Origin: Deinococcus marmoris
GTDB taxonomy: Bacteria; Deinococcota; Deinococci; Deinococcales; Deinococcaceae
Length of the DNA: 64,000 bases
Direction: 5' to 3'
Assembly (NCBI RefSeq): GCF_001949125.1
Contig: NZ_MSTI01000005.1
Coordinates: 1 to 64,000 of the forward strand
The notes beneath the pieces were generated by a model. The model was not told where the DNA came from. It saw only the letters and a list, made by a program, of their open reading frames with translations, and made no database searches. Position numbers and translations under genes: made by a program. Every line of letters begins with the position of its first letter. Position 1 is the first letter of the stretch. Below, in pieces: positions 27,183 through 34,840 of this stretch.

Positions 27183-28874
27183 TCAGAACAGCAACTCAGC
27201 GGGAGCTACGGGAGCATTTTCTCCCGTTTCGGCTTCTGAGGTAAAGTCTGGCTGGTCTACCGGCTCCATTTCTTCTCCCGTATCTCCCGTTGTTCCCGTT
27301 CCTCCCGGAGAGCTTGAGAGACTAGAAATTGACTGAAGTTGAAGGGTATAACGGTGGTTTGCAGAGTCATAAGGACGCAGGACCTCGAAACCGTGTGCGC
27401 TTCGCCCCTTCCAGTATTTAACCTTCCGGCCAACGGCAGCAGGCTGGTGGTTTTGAAGTCCATCAGGATAGAGGTCATGTTCCTCCATGAGTTTGCACAC
27501 CTCAGTAGCAGTGACCCGTTTGGTACCGTAAGCCTTGGCCCAAATGGCAATCAGGGTGTTGAAATCTTCATCCTCACGATTGGCTTGGTTATGAAGCTGA
27601 GCCATGTTCATCAGGACGCCCCCGTAACCGGCGTATTCAAGGACGCCGCCCACGCTCTGGCTGTAATTCCTCATACCGGCCTCGTGGACGGTGCCTTTAG
27701 TCATGCCTGCTTTCACCCATGCCTGAATCAAGGTGAAGATGGCCCACAAGAGTTTGGAGCGGTGCTGGTTAAACCAGTCGAACAGGTCGGCCCGCCGATA
27801 GGTGCGGTTCTGCGCGACTCCAGACTGCACATCGAGGTGTACCAGACTGGTCCGCCGCCGCAACTCGCCGGAAATTTCAGGACGATTGGCCGTCAGAATC
27901 CACTGCATCTGGTTAAGATGCGTCTCGGTTTCGTTGCCGCCCAGCACGCGGTCTGAGAAGGAAGGGGCGGTGATGAGATTGGCGAAGACACCAGAATCCA
28001 GTCGATGGTTAATGTTGTCGATGACGAGGACGCGGGGGCTGTCCCGGAGAAATGACAGGATGCGCTTACGGAACTCGTCCTCCTGCTTCACTTCGGGGAG
28101 TGTAGTGAATGGGCCGTCCTGAGCAAGCTGGAAGATGATGCGGGCCAGGGGGCTTTTGCCAGCCCCTGGTGACTCAGCAGCGATGAGCTGCATGGGTATC
28201 GCTTCAGACACCATGTCGCGCATATGGGGTGTGAGGATGGCGGCCAGTGCGTTGCTGCGTGAAGCCTCATCGGCGAACAGGCAGTCCTGGAGCAGGTCTT
28301 CGAGCAGCGCTTTGGCCTGGGCCATTTCCGTGGTTGATGGAGTGACGGAAACGTGGGGAAGATTCAGTTTGCCGGTATCCAGCCAGACCCGTTCATCAAC
28401 GTGATACCCGTTCTCCTGAACAAATTGCCCGTCCTGGTTGAAGAACGGCATATTCCGTATCCCTTTGATGACCGGCACTCTCCAGAATTCCATATCGGCG
28501 TTCAGTAGGAAGTTCACGACTCCGCTTGGCGGCCCGGCCAGCTCCTTTCGTGTGGTTCTGAATTTGAACAGTCGGCTGAGTTCCGTTTCCAGTACCTGCT
28601 GCCTCGTGACTGGCTCCAGGGTCATTCGGCCAGTCTCCGGGTCCCTGACTCGGCGGACAACGCGGTTGCCCTGCCGGAAGAAGCGTTCTATCCGTACATT
28701 AACAGCGGATAGTTCTCGGCTAACGAGCATCGCCTGCTCAAAGATGTCGTCGGGCAGAGTCAGCGTGGGTCTGATGGGGACTGGACTGGAAGAGACGGAG
28801 GATAACACTGAACCTGAGAGCAAGAATCTTGGTGGTACGCCGCTGGCCCCGAAGAAGGTGTTGATGTCGTTCAT
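27183..28874 (-). CDS. D5/primase-helicase-like P-loop ATPase
   Basis: The 563-residue protein has a Walker A motif ESPGAGKSPLAR (K240), a Walker B-like VLVIDN (about 282-287), a sensor-1-like WILTANRPEIS and an arginine-rich RRR segment after it. This pattern matches the helicase-like C-terminal halves of phage and plasmid primases (D5/DUF927-like). No primase active site is visible in the N-terminal 200 residues. The C-terminus is a low-complexity Ser/Thr/Glu tail. The start at ATG 28874 overlaps the stop of the small upstream gene (ATGA). It is a likely replication or maintenance ATPase of the element, with some doubt. Confidence 0.72.
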   Translation of the reverse strand: MNDINTFFGASGVPPRFLLSGSVLSSVSSSPVPIRPTLTLPDDIFEQAMLVSRELSAVNVRIERFFRQGNRVVRRVRDPETGRMTLEPVTRQQVLETELSRLFKFRTTRKELAGPPSGVVNFLLNADMEFWRVPVIKGIRNMPFFNQDGQFVQENGYHVDERVWLDTGKLNLPHVSVTPSTTEMAQAKALLEDLLQDCLFADEASRSNALAAILTPHMRDMVSEAIPMQLIAAESPGAGKSPLARIIFQLAQDGPFTTLPEVKQEDEFRKRILSFLRDSPRVLVIDNINHRLDSGVFANLITAPSFSDRVLGGNETETHLNQMQWILTANRPEISGELRRRTSLVHLDVQSGVAQNRTYRRADLFDWFNQHRSKLLWAIFTLIQAWVKAGMTKGTVHEAGMRNYSQSVGGVLEYAGYGGVLMNMAQLHNQANREDEDFNTLIAIWAKAYGTKRVTATEVCKLMEEHDLYPDGLQNHQPAAVGRKVKYWKGRSAHGFEVLRPYDSANHRYTLQLQSISSLSSSPGGTGTTGDTGEEMEPVDQPDFTSEAETGENAPVAPAELLF

Positions 28875-29029
28875 GCGCCCTGCCAGCCCAGAGCAATGTG
28901 CAGCGCACCGGGGTGCAGAGCAATCTGAAAACGGATGCGGATAAAGAGTTGCTGGATAAACCAGCAGGTCAACATAAGGATGTGAGGGAGTTGCGAGAGA
29001 ACGAAAATAGCGGCTTGAATATCTAACAT
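28871..29029 (-). CDS. 52-residue hydrophobic peptide coupled to the ATPase gene
   Basis: A small gene supported by AGGAGG five bases before ATG 29029 and by an ATGA overlap with the ATPase start (28871-28874). The peptide (MLDIQAAIFVLSQLPHILML at its start) is strongly hydrophobic through about residue 35, consistent with one or two membrane helices. It has no homolog I recognise. The signals are stronger than expected by chance, but expression is unproven. Confidence 0.6.
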   Translation of the reverse strand: MLDIQAAIFVLSQLPHILMLTCWFIQQLFIRIRFQIALHPGALHIALGWQGA

Positions 29030-29411
29030 GGGTGCCTCCTGATGGCGACAGCACAAAGCTAGAACGGAGCCTCGTTGGCTCCGTCCGTCTTCTGGTGTGC
29101 TGTTTGTGCGGGCCTCTGATACTCAGATAGGCCGTTGACGCTTGCAGCTTAAATAGGCTGTCAAGCCTTTCGGACGCCTGACCCACACTTCGGCTTAAAC
29201 TGAAATATTGGGCGAAATTCCAAGAAGTGCGTTGTGAACAGCAAAAAAAGCTGAGACGTCCCAAAACCGGAGGTCATTGCCATCTGAAGTCAATCACTGC
29301 TCTGTCTAGACATCATGGTCTGAGGGATGGGTTGGTCTTAAGTCGGTACCTTTTCTCTGGTGCGAATCTCTTCTGCTCATCTCTTGACCGCTCCCCACCT
29401 AGAATTGGCGG
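29030..29411. other. Divergent promoter region of the ATPase operon and the helicase
   Basis: A 382-base gap between divergent genes. ACGGAGCC (29064-29071) and GGCTCCGT (29077-29084) form an 8-bp hairpin with a TCGTT loop in the leader of the minus-strand operon, a candidate attenuator or operator. TAGAAT (29400-29405) lies six bases before the helicase GTG as a possible -10. No other gene is seen. Confidence 0.5.
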
Positions 29412-32400
29412 GTGCTGCTGCTCTCCGAACTTGTTCCTGGTGCCTACGTTCGCGGTCTAATTGCTGAGCAGGTGGTGCAGGTGCTAAGCGTTATTCCCAT
29501 CACCACCGGTATCGCCACGCTGGTCATTAAGGACGTGCAGGGCCAGCTTTCCGAACGGCTGGTGTACGCGAAAGACCTAGAAGGGTGTGAACTGGTCACT
29601 CCGCAGTCGTCATACCGTTTCGACGGCGATGCAGACAGCCTGCGTCTCGTATCTGAGGCCCTGCGGATTCAGCTCGCGCACCTCTTTGACCCCTACCTCG
29701 CGGTCCACACTTCGCAGGTTATGCCGCTGCCGCATCAGATTACGGCGGTGTACGGGGAGATGCTGACCCGCCAGCCGCTGCGCTTCCTGCTGGCCGATGA
29801 CCCAGGGGCTGGGAAAACCATCATGGCGGGCCTCCTTATTAAGGAGTTGCTGGTGCGTGGCGAGTTGGAACGTTGCCTCATCGTCGCACCAGGTGGGCTG
29901 GTCGAGCAGTGGCAGGACGAACTGGCGAACAAATTTGACCTGCACTTCGACTTGCTGTCGCGTGACCGTATTGCGGCCAACCGCATCGCGGACCCCTTCG
30001 GGGAGTCGCCCTTCTGGATTGCCCGCATGGACATGCTCAGTCGGAACCCCGAATTGCAGGAGCGACTGGCAAATCATGAGTGGGATTTGATAGTGGTGGA
30101 TGAGGCACACCGCATGAGCGCACAGGCGCTGGGCCGGGAAGTGAAGTACACCAAGCGCTTCCTGCTGGGCCGGGAACTCTCGCACCAGACGCGGCACTTC
30201 CTTTTGATGACCGCCACACCCCACAACGGCAAGGACGACGATTTCGCCGTATTCATGAGCCTGCTCGACGCTGACCGCTTCGAGGGGCATCACTCCGGTG
30301 GGGTGGACACCAGCGACCTGATGCGCCGCATGGTCAAGGAAGACCTTCGGCGCTTCGATGGGCGCAAGCTCTTCCCACAACGGGTGTCCGAAACAGTGGC
30401 TTATGCGCTCTCGCCGGGAGAGCAGGCCCTCTATGACGCTGTAACGGACTATGTCCGCCACCAGATGAACAGCGCTGACCGGCTCGACGAGTCCCGGAGG
30501 GTCAACGTGGGCTTCGCCTTGCAGACCTTGCAGCGCCGCCTGGCGAGTAGCCCCGAGGCAATTTACCAGTCCCTGCGCCGCCGCCGGGAGCGACTGGAGA
30601 CCCGCCTGCGAGATGAGACGGCGGCTCCGATGCCCACTGCCGACGACTGGGATGACTTTGATGACCTCGACGACGCGGAGGCCAATGAGCTGGAGCAAAC
30701 GGTGGTGGACTACGCCACCAGTGCCCAGACGGTCCATGAGCTGCGCATCGAAATCGGGGCTTTGACCGAACTGGAAGCCCAGGCGCTCAGGCTGCGCAAC
30801 AGCAGAGAGGACACCAAATGGCGGCAACTGGCCGACGTGTTGCAGTCGCCGCAGATGCTGCGTGCGGACGGCACCCGGCGCAAGATGATTATTTTCAGTG
30901 AGGCGCGGGACACGCTGAACTACCTGACCACCCGCATCCGCACGCTGCTGGGACAGGCTGAAGCTGTGGATGTCATTCATGGTGGCGTCAGCCGGGATGC
31001 GCGGCGGGCCATCGTGGAACGCTTCAATTACGGTTCGGACCTGAAAGTCCTGATTGCCAACGACGCGGCGGGCGAGGGACTGAACCTCCAGACCGCCAAC
31101 CTGATGGTCAACTATGACCTGCCCTGGAACCCCAACCGGCTGGAACAGCGCTTTGGGCGTATTCACCGAATTGGGCAGGAGGAGGTCTGTTTCCTGTGGA
31201 ACCTGCTGGCGCAGGGGACCAGGGAGGGAGACGTGTACGCCGCCCTGCTGCATAAGCTGGAAAACCAGTCGCGCACGCTGGGCGGGCAGGTATTCGATGT
31301 GCTGGGTCAACTCTTCGAGGGTCAGCCCCTCCGTGACCTGCTGATGAAGGCAGTGCTGTACGGTGACCGCCCTGAAGTCAGGGCCGAACTACATCAGGCA
31401 GTGGAGGGTGCCGTGGATGCGGAGTCGCTGCGAAAGCTGCTGGAGGCCAGGGCGCTGGGACACACTCGTATGGATACTAGCGAGGTGGGCCGTATTCGCG
31501 ACGACATGGAACGCGCCGAAGCCCGCAAGCTCCAGCCGCACTTCATCCAGGCGTTCTTCATCAGCGCTTTTCAGGAACTGGGCGGCAGTCTGACCCCCAG
31601 AGAGGCAGGGCGCTTCGAGCTGCGCAATGTTCCAGCACGCATTCGCGAAAAAGCCAGGGAGCTTCATCCAGGGCAATCAGTGAACCGGCAGTACTCGCGC
31701 GTCACCTTTGACAAGCACTTGGTCCGCAGCACCCAGCCCGAAGCGGCCTTCATCTGCCCTGGACATCCTCTGCTGGATGCGGTCATCGCCCTGACCCTGC
31801 ATCAGAACCGGGCCGTGTTGAAGCGAGGCAGCGTGTTGATTGACCCATTGAACCGCACGGCCACTCCACGCCTGCTCGCCTACGTGCAGCATGAAGTGCG
31901 CGACAGTCGGCCCAGCCGGGGACAGAACCACACCGTCATCAGCCGCAGGTTGCAGTTCGTCGAATTGGGGGCGGACGGACAGGCTCAGGACGCTGGACTG
32001 GCCCCACACCTGGAATACCGCTCACCCCGGCCAGAGGAACTGCCCTTGCTCCCACCGCTGATGCGTCAGCCCTGGCTGGAGGGCGATGTGGAGGCCCTGG
32101 TGCGCGCTTACGCCGCAACACGACTTGCTCCGCAGCATGTTCAGGAGATAAAAGAAACGCGCCTGGAATACATCGGCAAGGTGGAGCGGGAGGTGCGCTC
32201 ACGCCTGACCCGCGAGATGAATTACTGGGATGGGCGGGCCAGTGAACTGAGGGCGCAGGAGCGTGACGGCAAGACGCCGCGCGTGAACAGCCAGAAGGCC
32301 AGCGAGCGGGCCACTGACCTGGCCGAACGCTTGGACCGCCGAATTAACGAGCTGAACCGCGAACGCACCATCAGCGCGGGGGTTCCCGAAGTCCTGGGCG

Positions 32401-32852
32401 TGGCCCTGGTCATTCCGCAAGCCCTACTTATCTCAGACACGCGCACAGCACACAGTCCTGACCCAGTGGCACGCGCCGCCGTGGAGAGGGCTGCGATGGA
32501 GGCCGTCACGCAGGCTGAAGTGCGGCTGGGACGGGTTCCCCGAGATGTCAGTGCCCAGCGCGGCCTGGGGTATGACATCGAGAGTAAAGACCCGGCCACC
32601 GGCAGGCTGTACTTCATCGAAGTTAAAGGGCGCTGGCAGGGGGCGGACACGGTGACGCTCACCCGCAACGAGATTCTAGCGAGCCGCAACGCACCGGAGC
32701 AGTTCCGGCTGGCTCTGGTGGAGGTCACGCCGAGTGGCCCCAGCGAACCGCGCTACCTCAGCCAGTGCCAGTTCAAGGAACCCAGCTTCGCTGAGGTGGC
32801 GGCCACGTTCCATCTCGGAGAACTGCTCGGAGTAGCGCACAGAGCGCACTGA
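29412..32852 (+). CDS. SNF2/DEAD-type helicase with DUF3883-like C-terminal domain
   Basis: The 1146-residue superfamily 2 ATPase has Walker A DDPGAGKT (about 129-136), DEAH at 230-233, motif III-like MTATPH, and helicase C motifs NDAAGEGLNLQ and QRFGRIHRIGQ. Near residues 1052-1075 the C-terminus reads GYDIESKDPATG then FIEVKGR, as in DUF3883, which resembles a PD-(D/E)xK nuclease core. The start is GTG 29412. Families of this kind (COG0553) stand beside DUF1156 methylases and DUF499 ATPases in defence islands; here those two genes follow on the same strand. The likely role is a DNA translocase that senses or processes foreign DNA. Confidence 0.88.
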   Translation: MLLLSELVPGAYVRGLIAEQVVQVLSVIPITTGIATLVIKDVQGQLSERLVYAKDLEGCELVTPQSSYRFDGDADSLRLVSEALRIQLAHLFDPYLAVHTSQVMPLPHQITAVYGEMLTRQPLRFLLADDPGAGKTIMAGLLIKELLVRGELERCLIVAPGGLVEQWQDELANKFDLHFDLLSRDRIAANRIADPFGESPFWIARMDMLSRNPELQERLANHEWDLIVVDEAHRMSAQALGREVKYTKRFLLGRELSHQTRHFLLMTATPHNGKDDDFAVFMSLLDADRFEGHHSGGVDTSDLMRRMVKEDLRRFDGRKLFPQRVSETVAYALSPGEQALYDAVTDYVRHQMNSADRLDESRRVNVGFALQTLQRRLASSPEAIYQSLRRRRERLETRLRDETAAPMPTADDWDDFDDLDDAEANELEQTVVDYATSAQTVHELRIEIGALTELEAQALRLRNSREDTKWRQLADVLQSPQMLRADGTRRKMIIFSEARDTLNYLTTRIRTLLGQAEAVDVIHGGVSRDARRAIVERFNYGSDLKVLIANDAAGEGLNLQTANLMVNYDLPWNPNRLEQRFGRIHRIGQEEVCFLWNLLAQGTREGDVYAALLHKLENQSRTLGGQVFDVLGQLFEGQPLRDLLMKAVLYGDRPEVRAELHQAVEGAVDAESLRKLLEARALGHTRMDTSEVGRIRDDMERAEARKLQPHFIQAFFISAFQELGGSLTPREAGRFELRNVPARIREKARELHPGQSVNRQYSRVTFDKHLVRSTQPEAAFICPGHPLLDAVIALTLHQNRAVLKRGSVLIDPLNRTATPRLLAYVQHEVRDSRPSRGQNHTVISRRLQFVELGADGQAQDAGLAPHLEYRSPRPEELPLLPPLMRQPWLEGDVEALVRAYAATRLAPQHVQEIKETRLEYIGKVEREVRSRLTREMNYWDGRASELRAQERDGKTPRVNSQKASERATDLAERLDRRINELNRERTISAGVPEVLGVALVIPQALLISDTRTAHSPDPVARAAVERAAMEAVTQAEVRLGRVPRDVSAQRGLGYDIESKDPATGRLYFIEVKGRWQGADTVTLTRNEILASRNAPEQFRLALVEVTPSGPSEPRYLSQCQFKEPSFAEVAATFHLGELLGVAHRAH

Positions 32853-32926
32853 ATAACTGGCCTGGATATTCGTATCAAGCGGCTTATTCTGGCTTCAGAA
32901 TATGGGGTAAAAGACGAATAAGCTGT

Positions 32927-33892
32927 TCAGAGAGTGCGCCGGGTCTCTGCTACCACCTGTTTGGACGCCGCAGTGGCCGTAATGTCAGCGTCAATGATAG
33001 GGACGCTCAGCAGTTCTGTCAGGGTTTTGACGAGCGTGGCTGCCATGAAAAAATTGTTTTCTCTAACTGCGCCACCTAATTCGGCTTCATCTGCCTCGCA
33101 CTGGGCTAGTGCACTGCGCACTCGCACCACCATCTGCTTGATGAGGTCACCGACTTCCTGCATGCGACTCTCGATACCGGTCAAGCCCACTTGCGCCACA
33201 TGCACCTTGACGCAGTATTCCTGGACATCTGCTGAGTATTTGGTTGCGGCAGTGAGGGCCTCTTGACCCTTCTTGGCAGCAATGAATGTTCCTGCCAGAG
33301 CCGCTGGTGCCGCGAAGAGACCAGTGGCGACAATGGCTCCCAGCGCCATGCCTCCACCACCAGCCGCCAGTGTTCCACCGCCTAGCCACGCCAGAGCAGC
33401 GCTGTTGGCCGCAGCGCCGCTAAGCCCAGTGATGGCTGCTCCGGTACTGGCTGCTCCGAACGCAGTCACAGCAGATGAGACTCCCATGCCAGTTGCCATT
33501 CCAGCCACGGCAACCTGAGTTACGCCTTTTACGACATCCTGCCCCTGAATCCCAAGGCTGAACTTAAGTTCTTCCAGCTTTTCCGGGGTGATATTGAGCT
33601 TCAGTGCAAAATCTTTATCGGAAATGTTAACGTTCTTCTTCTGTCGCTTCCAGAGTTCCACGAACCGCTTAACGGTGCCGTCCATTACAGCATGCTTCTG
33701 TTCTTCCAACTCCAGGCTTGCCTGGCGCACACGCTCCATGTGCTCAGCAAACCTGTTTTGTGCTGCGGTACGAGCAACTTCTGCCTTCTCGTGGGTGGAC
33801 TTGGCATCACTGAAAGCCATTCCGGCATCCGCACCTTTCTTGATTGCTCCAACCGCCATAACGCCAACGACCCAAATTAGTGGAAAAGGCAT
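32927..33892 (-). CDS. Glycine-zipper protein of unknown function, membrane-like
   Basis: The 321-residue protein has a helical, charged N-terminal part (about 30-120), then a long Gly/Ala-rich hydrophobic block (about 125-215; motifs TGAAITGLSGAAANSAALAW, LGGGTLAAGGGGMALG) and a second helical region. The block is a signature of a widespread bacterial family without an assigned function. Glycine zippers pack in membrane helices or pores. It lies antisense inside the helicase-methylase module, nine bases after the 245-residue gene. It could be a membrane-active effector, but this is speculation. Confidence 0.7.
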   Translation of the reverse strand: MPFPLIWVVGVMAVGAIKKGADAGMAFSDAKSTHEKAEVARTAAQNRFAEHMERVRQASLELEEQKHAVMDGTVKRFVELWKRQKKNVNISDKDFALKLNITPEKLEELKFSLGIQGQDVVKGVTQVAVAGMATGMGVSSAVTAFGAASTGAAITGLSGAAANSAALAWLGGGTLAAGGGGMALGAIVATGLFAAPAALAGTFIAAKKGQEALTAATKYSADVQEYCVKVHVAQVGLTGIESRMQEVGDLIKQMVVRVRSALAQCEADEAELGGAVRENNFFMAATLVKTLTELLSVPIIDADITATAASKQVVAETRRTL

Positions 33893-33901
33893 ATATCTCC
33901 T

Positions 33902-34639
33902 TTAAAGCTCAAGTACGAAATCGGGATTATCGAGGTTCGCCTTAAAAGTGGCCAGGTCTTTAAAAGGGCTTGACTTGGCGAGGTCAAGGATGCCGCCCAG
34001 AAGGAGCTGCATCTCTGCCAAATTGGCCTGAGCCTGTGCTGTATCCAAGCGCGCGAACATTTCTCGAAAATTAGACCGGCGTTCGTCGAAGGTCTTTTCC
34101 AGGTAAAGCTCTAGCGTGGCGCGTACAGTCTCGATTTCAGCGATGCGGGCGTCTTTTCGGGCTGTGATGTCGTGTCTGGCGGTGGTTTCACGCTGCACAG
34201 TTTCCACGTAGTCCATGGCAAAATCGCCAACCGTCTTTGTAGCTTGTAGACCTGCCTGCACATACATCGTGCCCGGCGCAAGTCCACCTGCTAAACGCGA
34301 GCCGATAGCTGAAATTGCAGGGCCACTCACGGCGGCAAAGGAAACTCCATGAGATGGCATAGGCCCAACGTACTGGGACGGCCCACCCGTTGGCATATCC
34401 GCACTGGGTGCAGAAGCATTTTGCTTTGGCCCTGTGGTGGTTCCCGTGGCTGTTGAGCCTTTCTGAAACTGATTCATGACGGCCTCGGCGGCCATCTTCT
34501 TGCCCTGCGCCACTGCCCCGTCCAGCGTGCCTGATTCCATCAGACGGTCAGCCAAGGGGCGGACGAAAGTGATAAGAGCGCCGAGCTGTTGATAGAGCTG
34601 TTCAGCGTCCATCCTGCCTGATGGAGTTGCACTGGTCAT
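33902..34639 (-). CDS. Hypothetical protein paired with the glycine-zipper protein
   Basis: The 245-residue protein is predicted as a helical N-terminal segment (1-55), a Ser/Thr/Pro-rich linker (about 60-100), and helical C-terminal segments with coiled-coil character (about 135-205). GGAGGAG six bases before ATG 34639 sets the start, and the glycine-zipper gene follows after nine bases. I do not recognise a family. The pair is expressed divergently from the methylase gene, whose start lies about 200 bases away. Confidence 0.68.
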   Translation of the reverse strand: MTSATPSGRMDAEQLYQQLGALITFVRPLADRLMESGTLDGAVAQGKKMAAEAVMNQFQKGSTATGTTTGPKQNASAPSADMPTGGPSQYVGPMPSHGVSFAAVSGPAISAIGSRLAGGLAPGTMYVQAGLQATKTVGDFAMDYVETVQRETTARHDITARKDARIAEIETVRATLELYLEKTFDERRSNFREMFARLDTAQAQANLAEMQLLLGGILDLAKSSPFKDLATFKANLDNPDFVLEL

Positions 34640-34840
34640 GGGTTTCTCCTCCGAGAACGGGTCAATTCTTAAGAACCGTTGACGAAGTAAACCGAAGAAG
34701 CTATAGCAGGTTTGTCACAGTGGGACACACGAAAGACCTTGATGCTCCAATAGGATAGTGAGTGGGATACGGAAGATTCTCATTGACTACTAATTTATTC
34801 TGACCCACACTATGACTTCACGCAGGAACCCACAACCCCG

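Noticed and set aside
29610..31310. A 566-codon minus-strand frame
   Set aside because: It is antisense to the helicase, whose motifs are complete in the plus frame.
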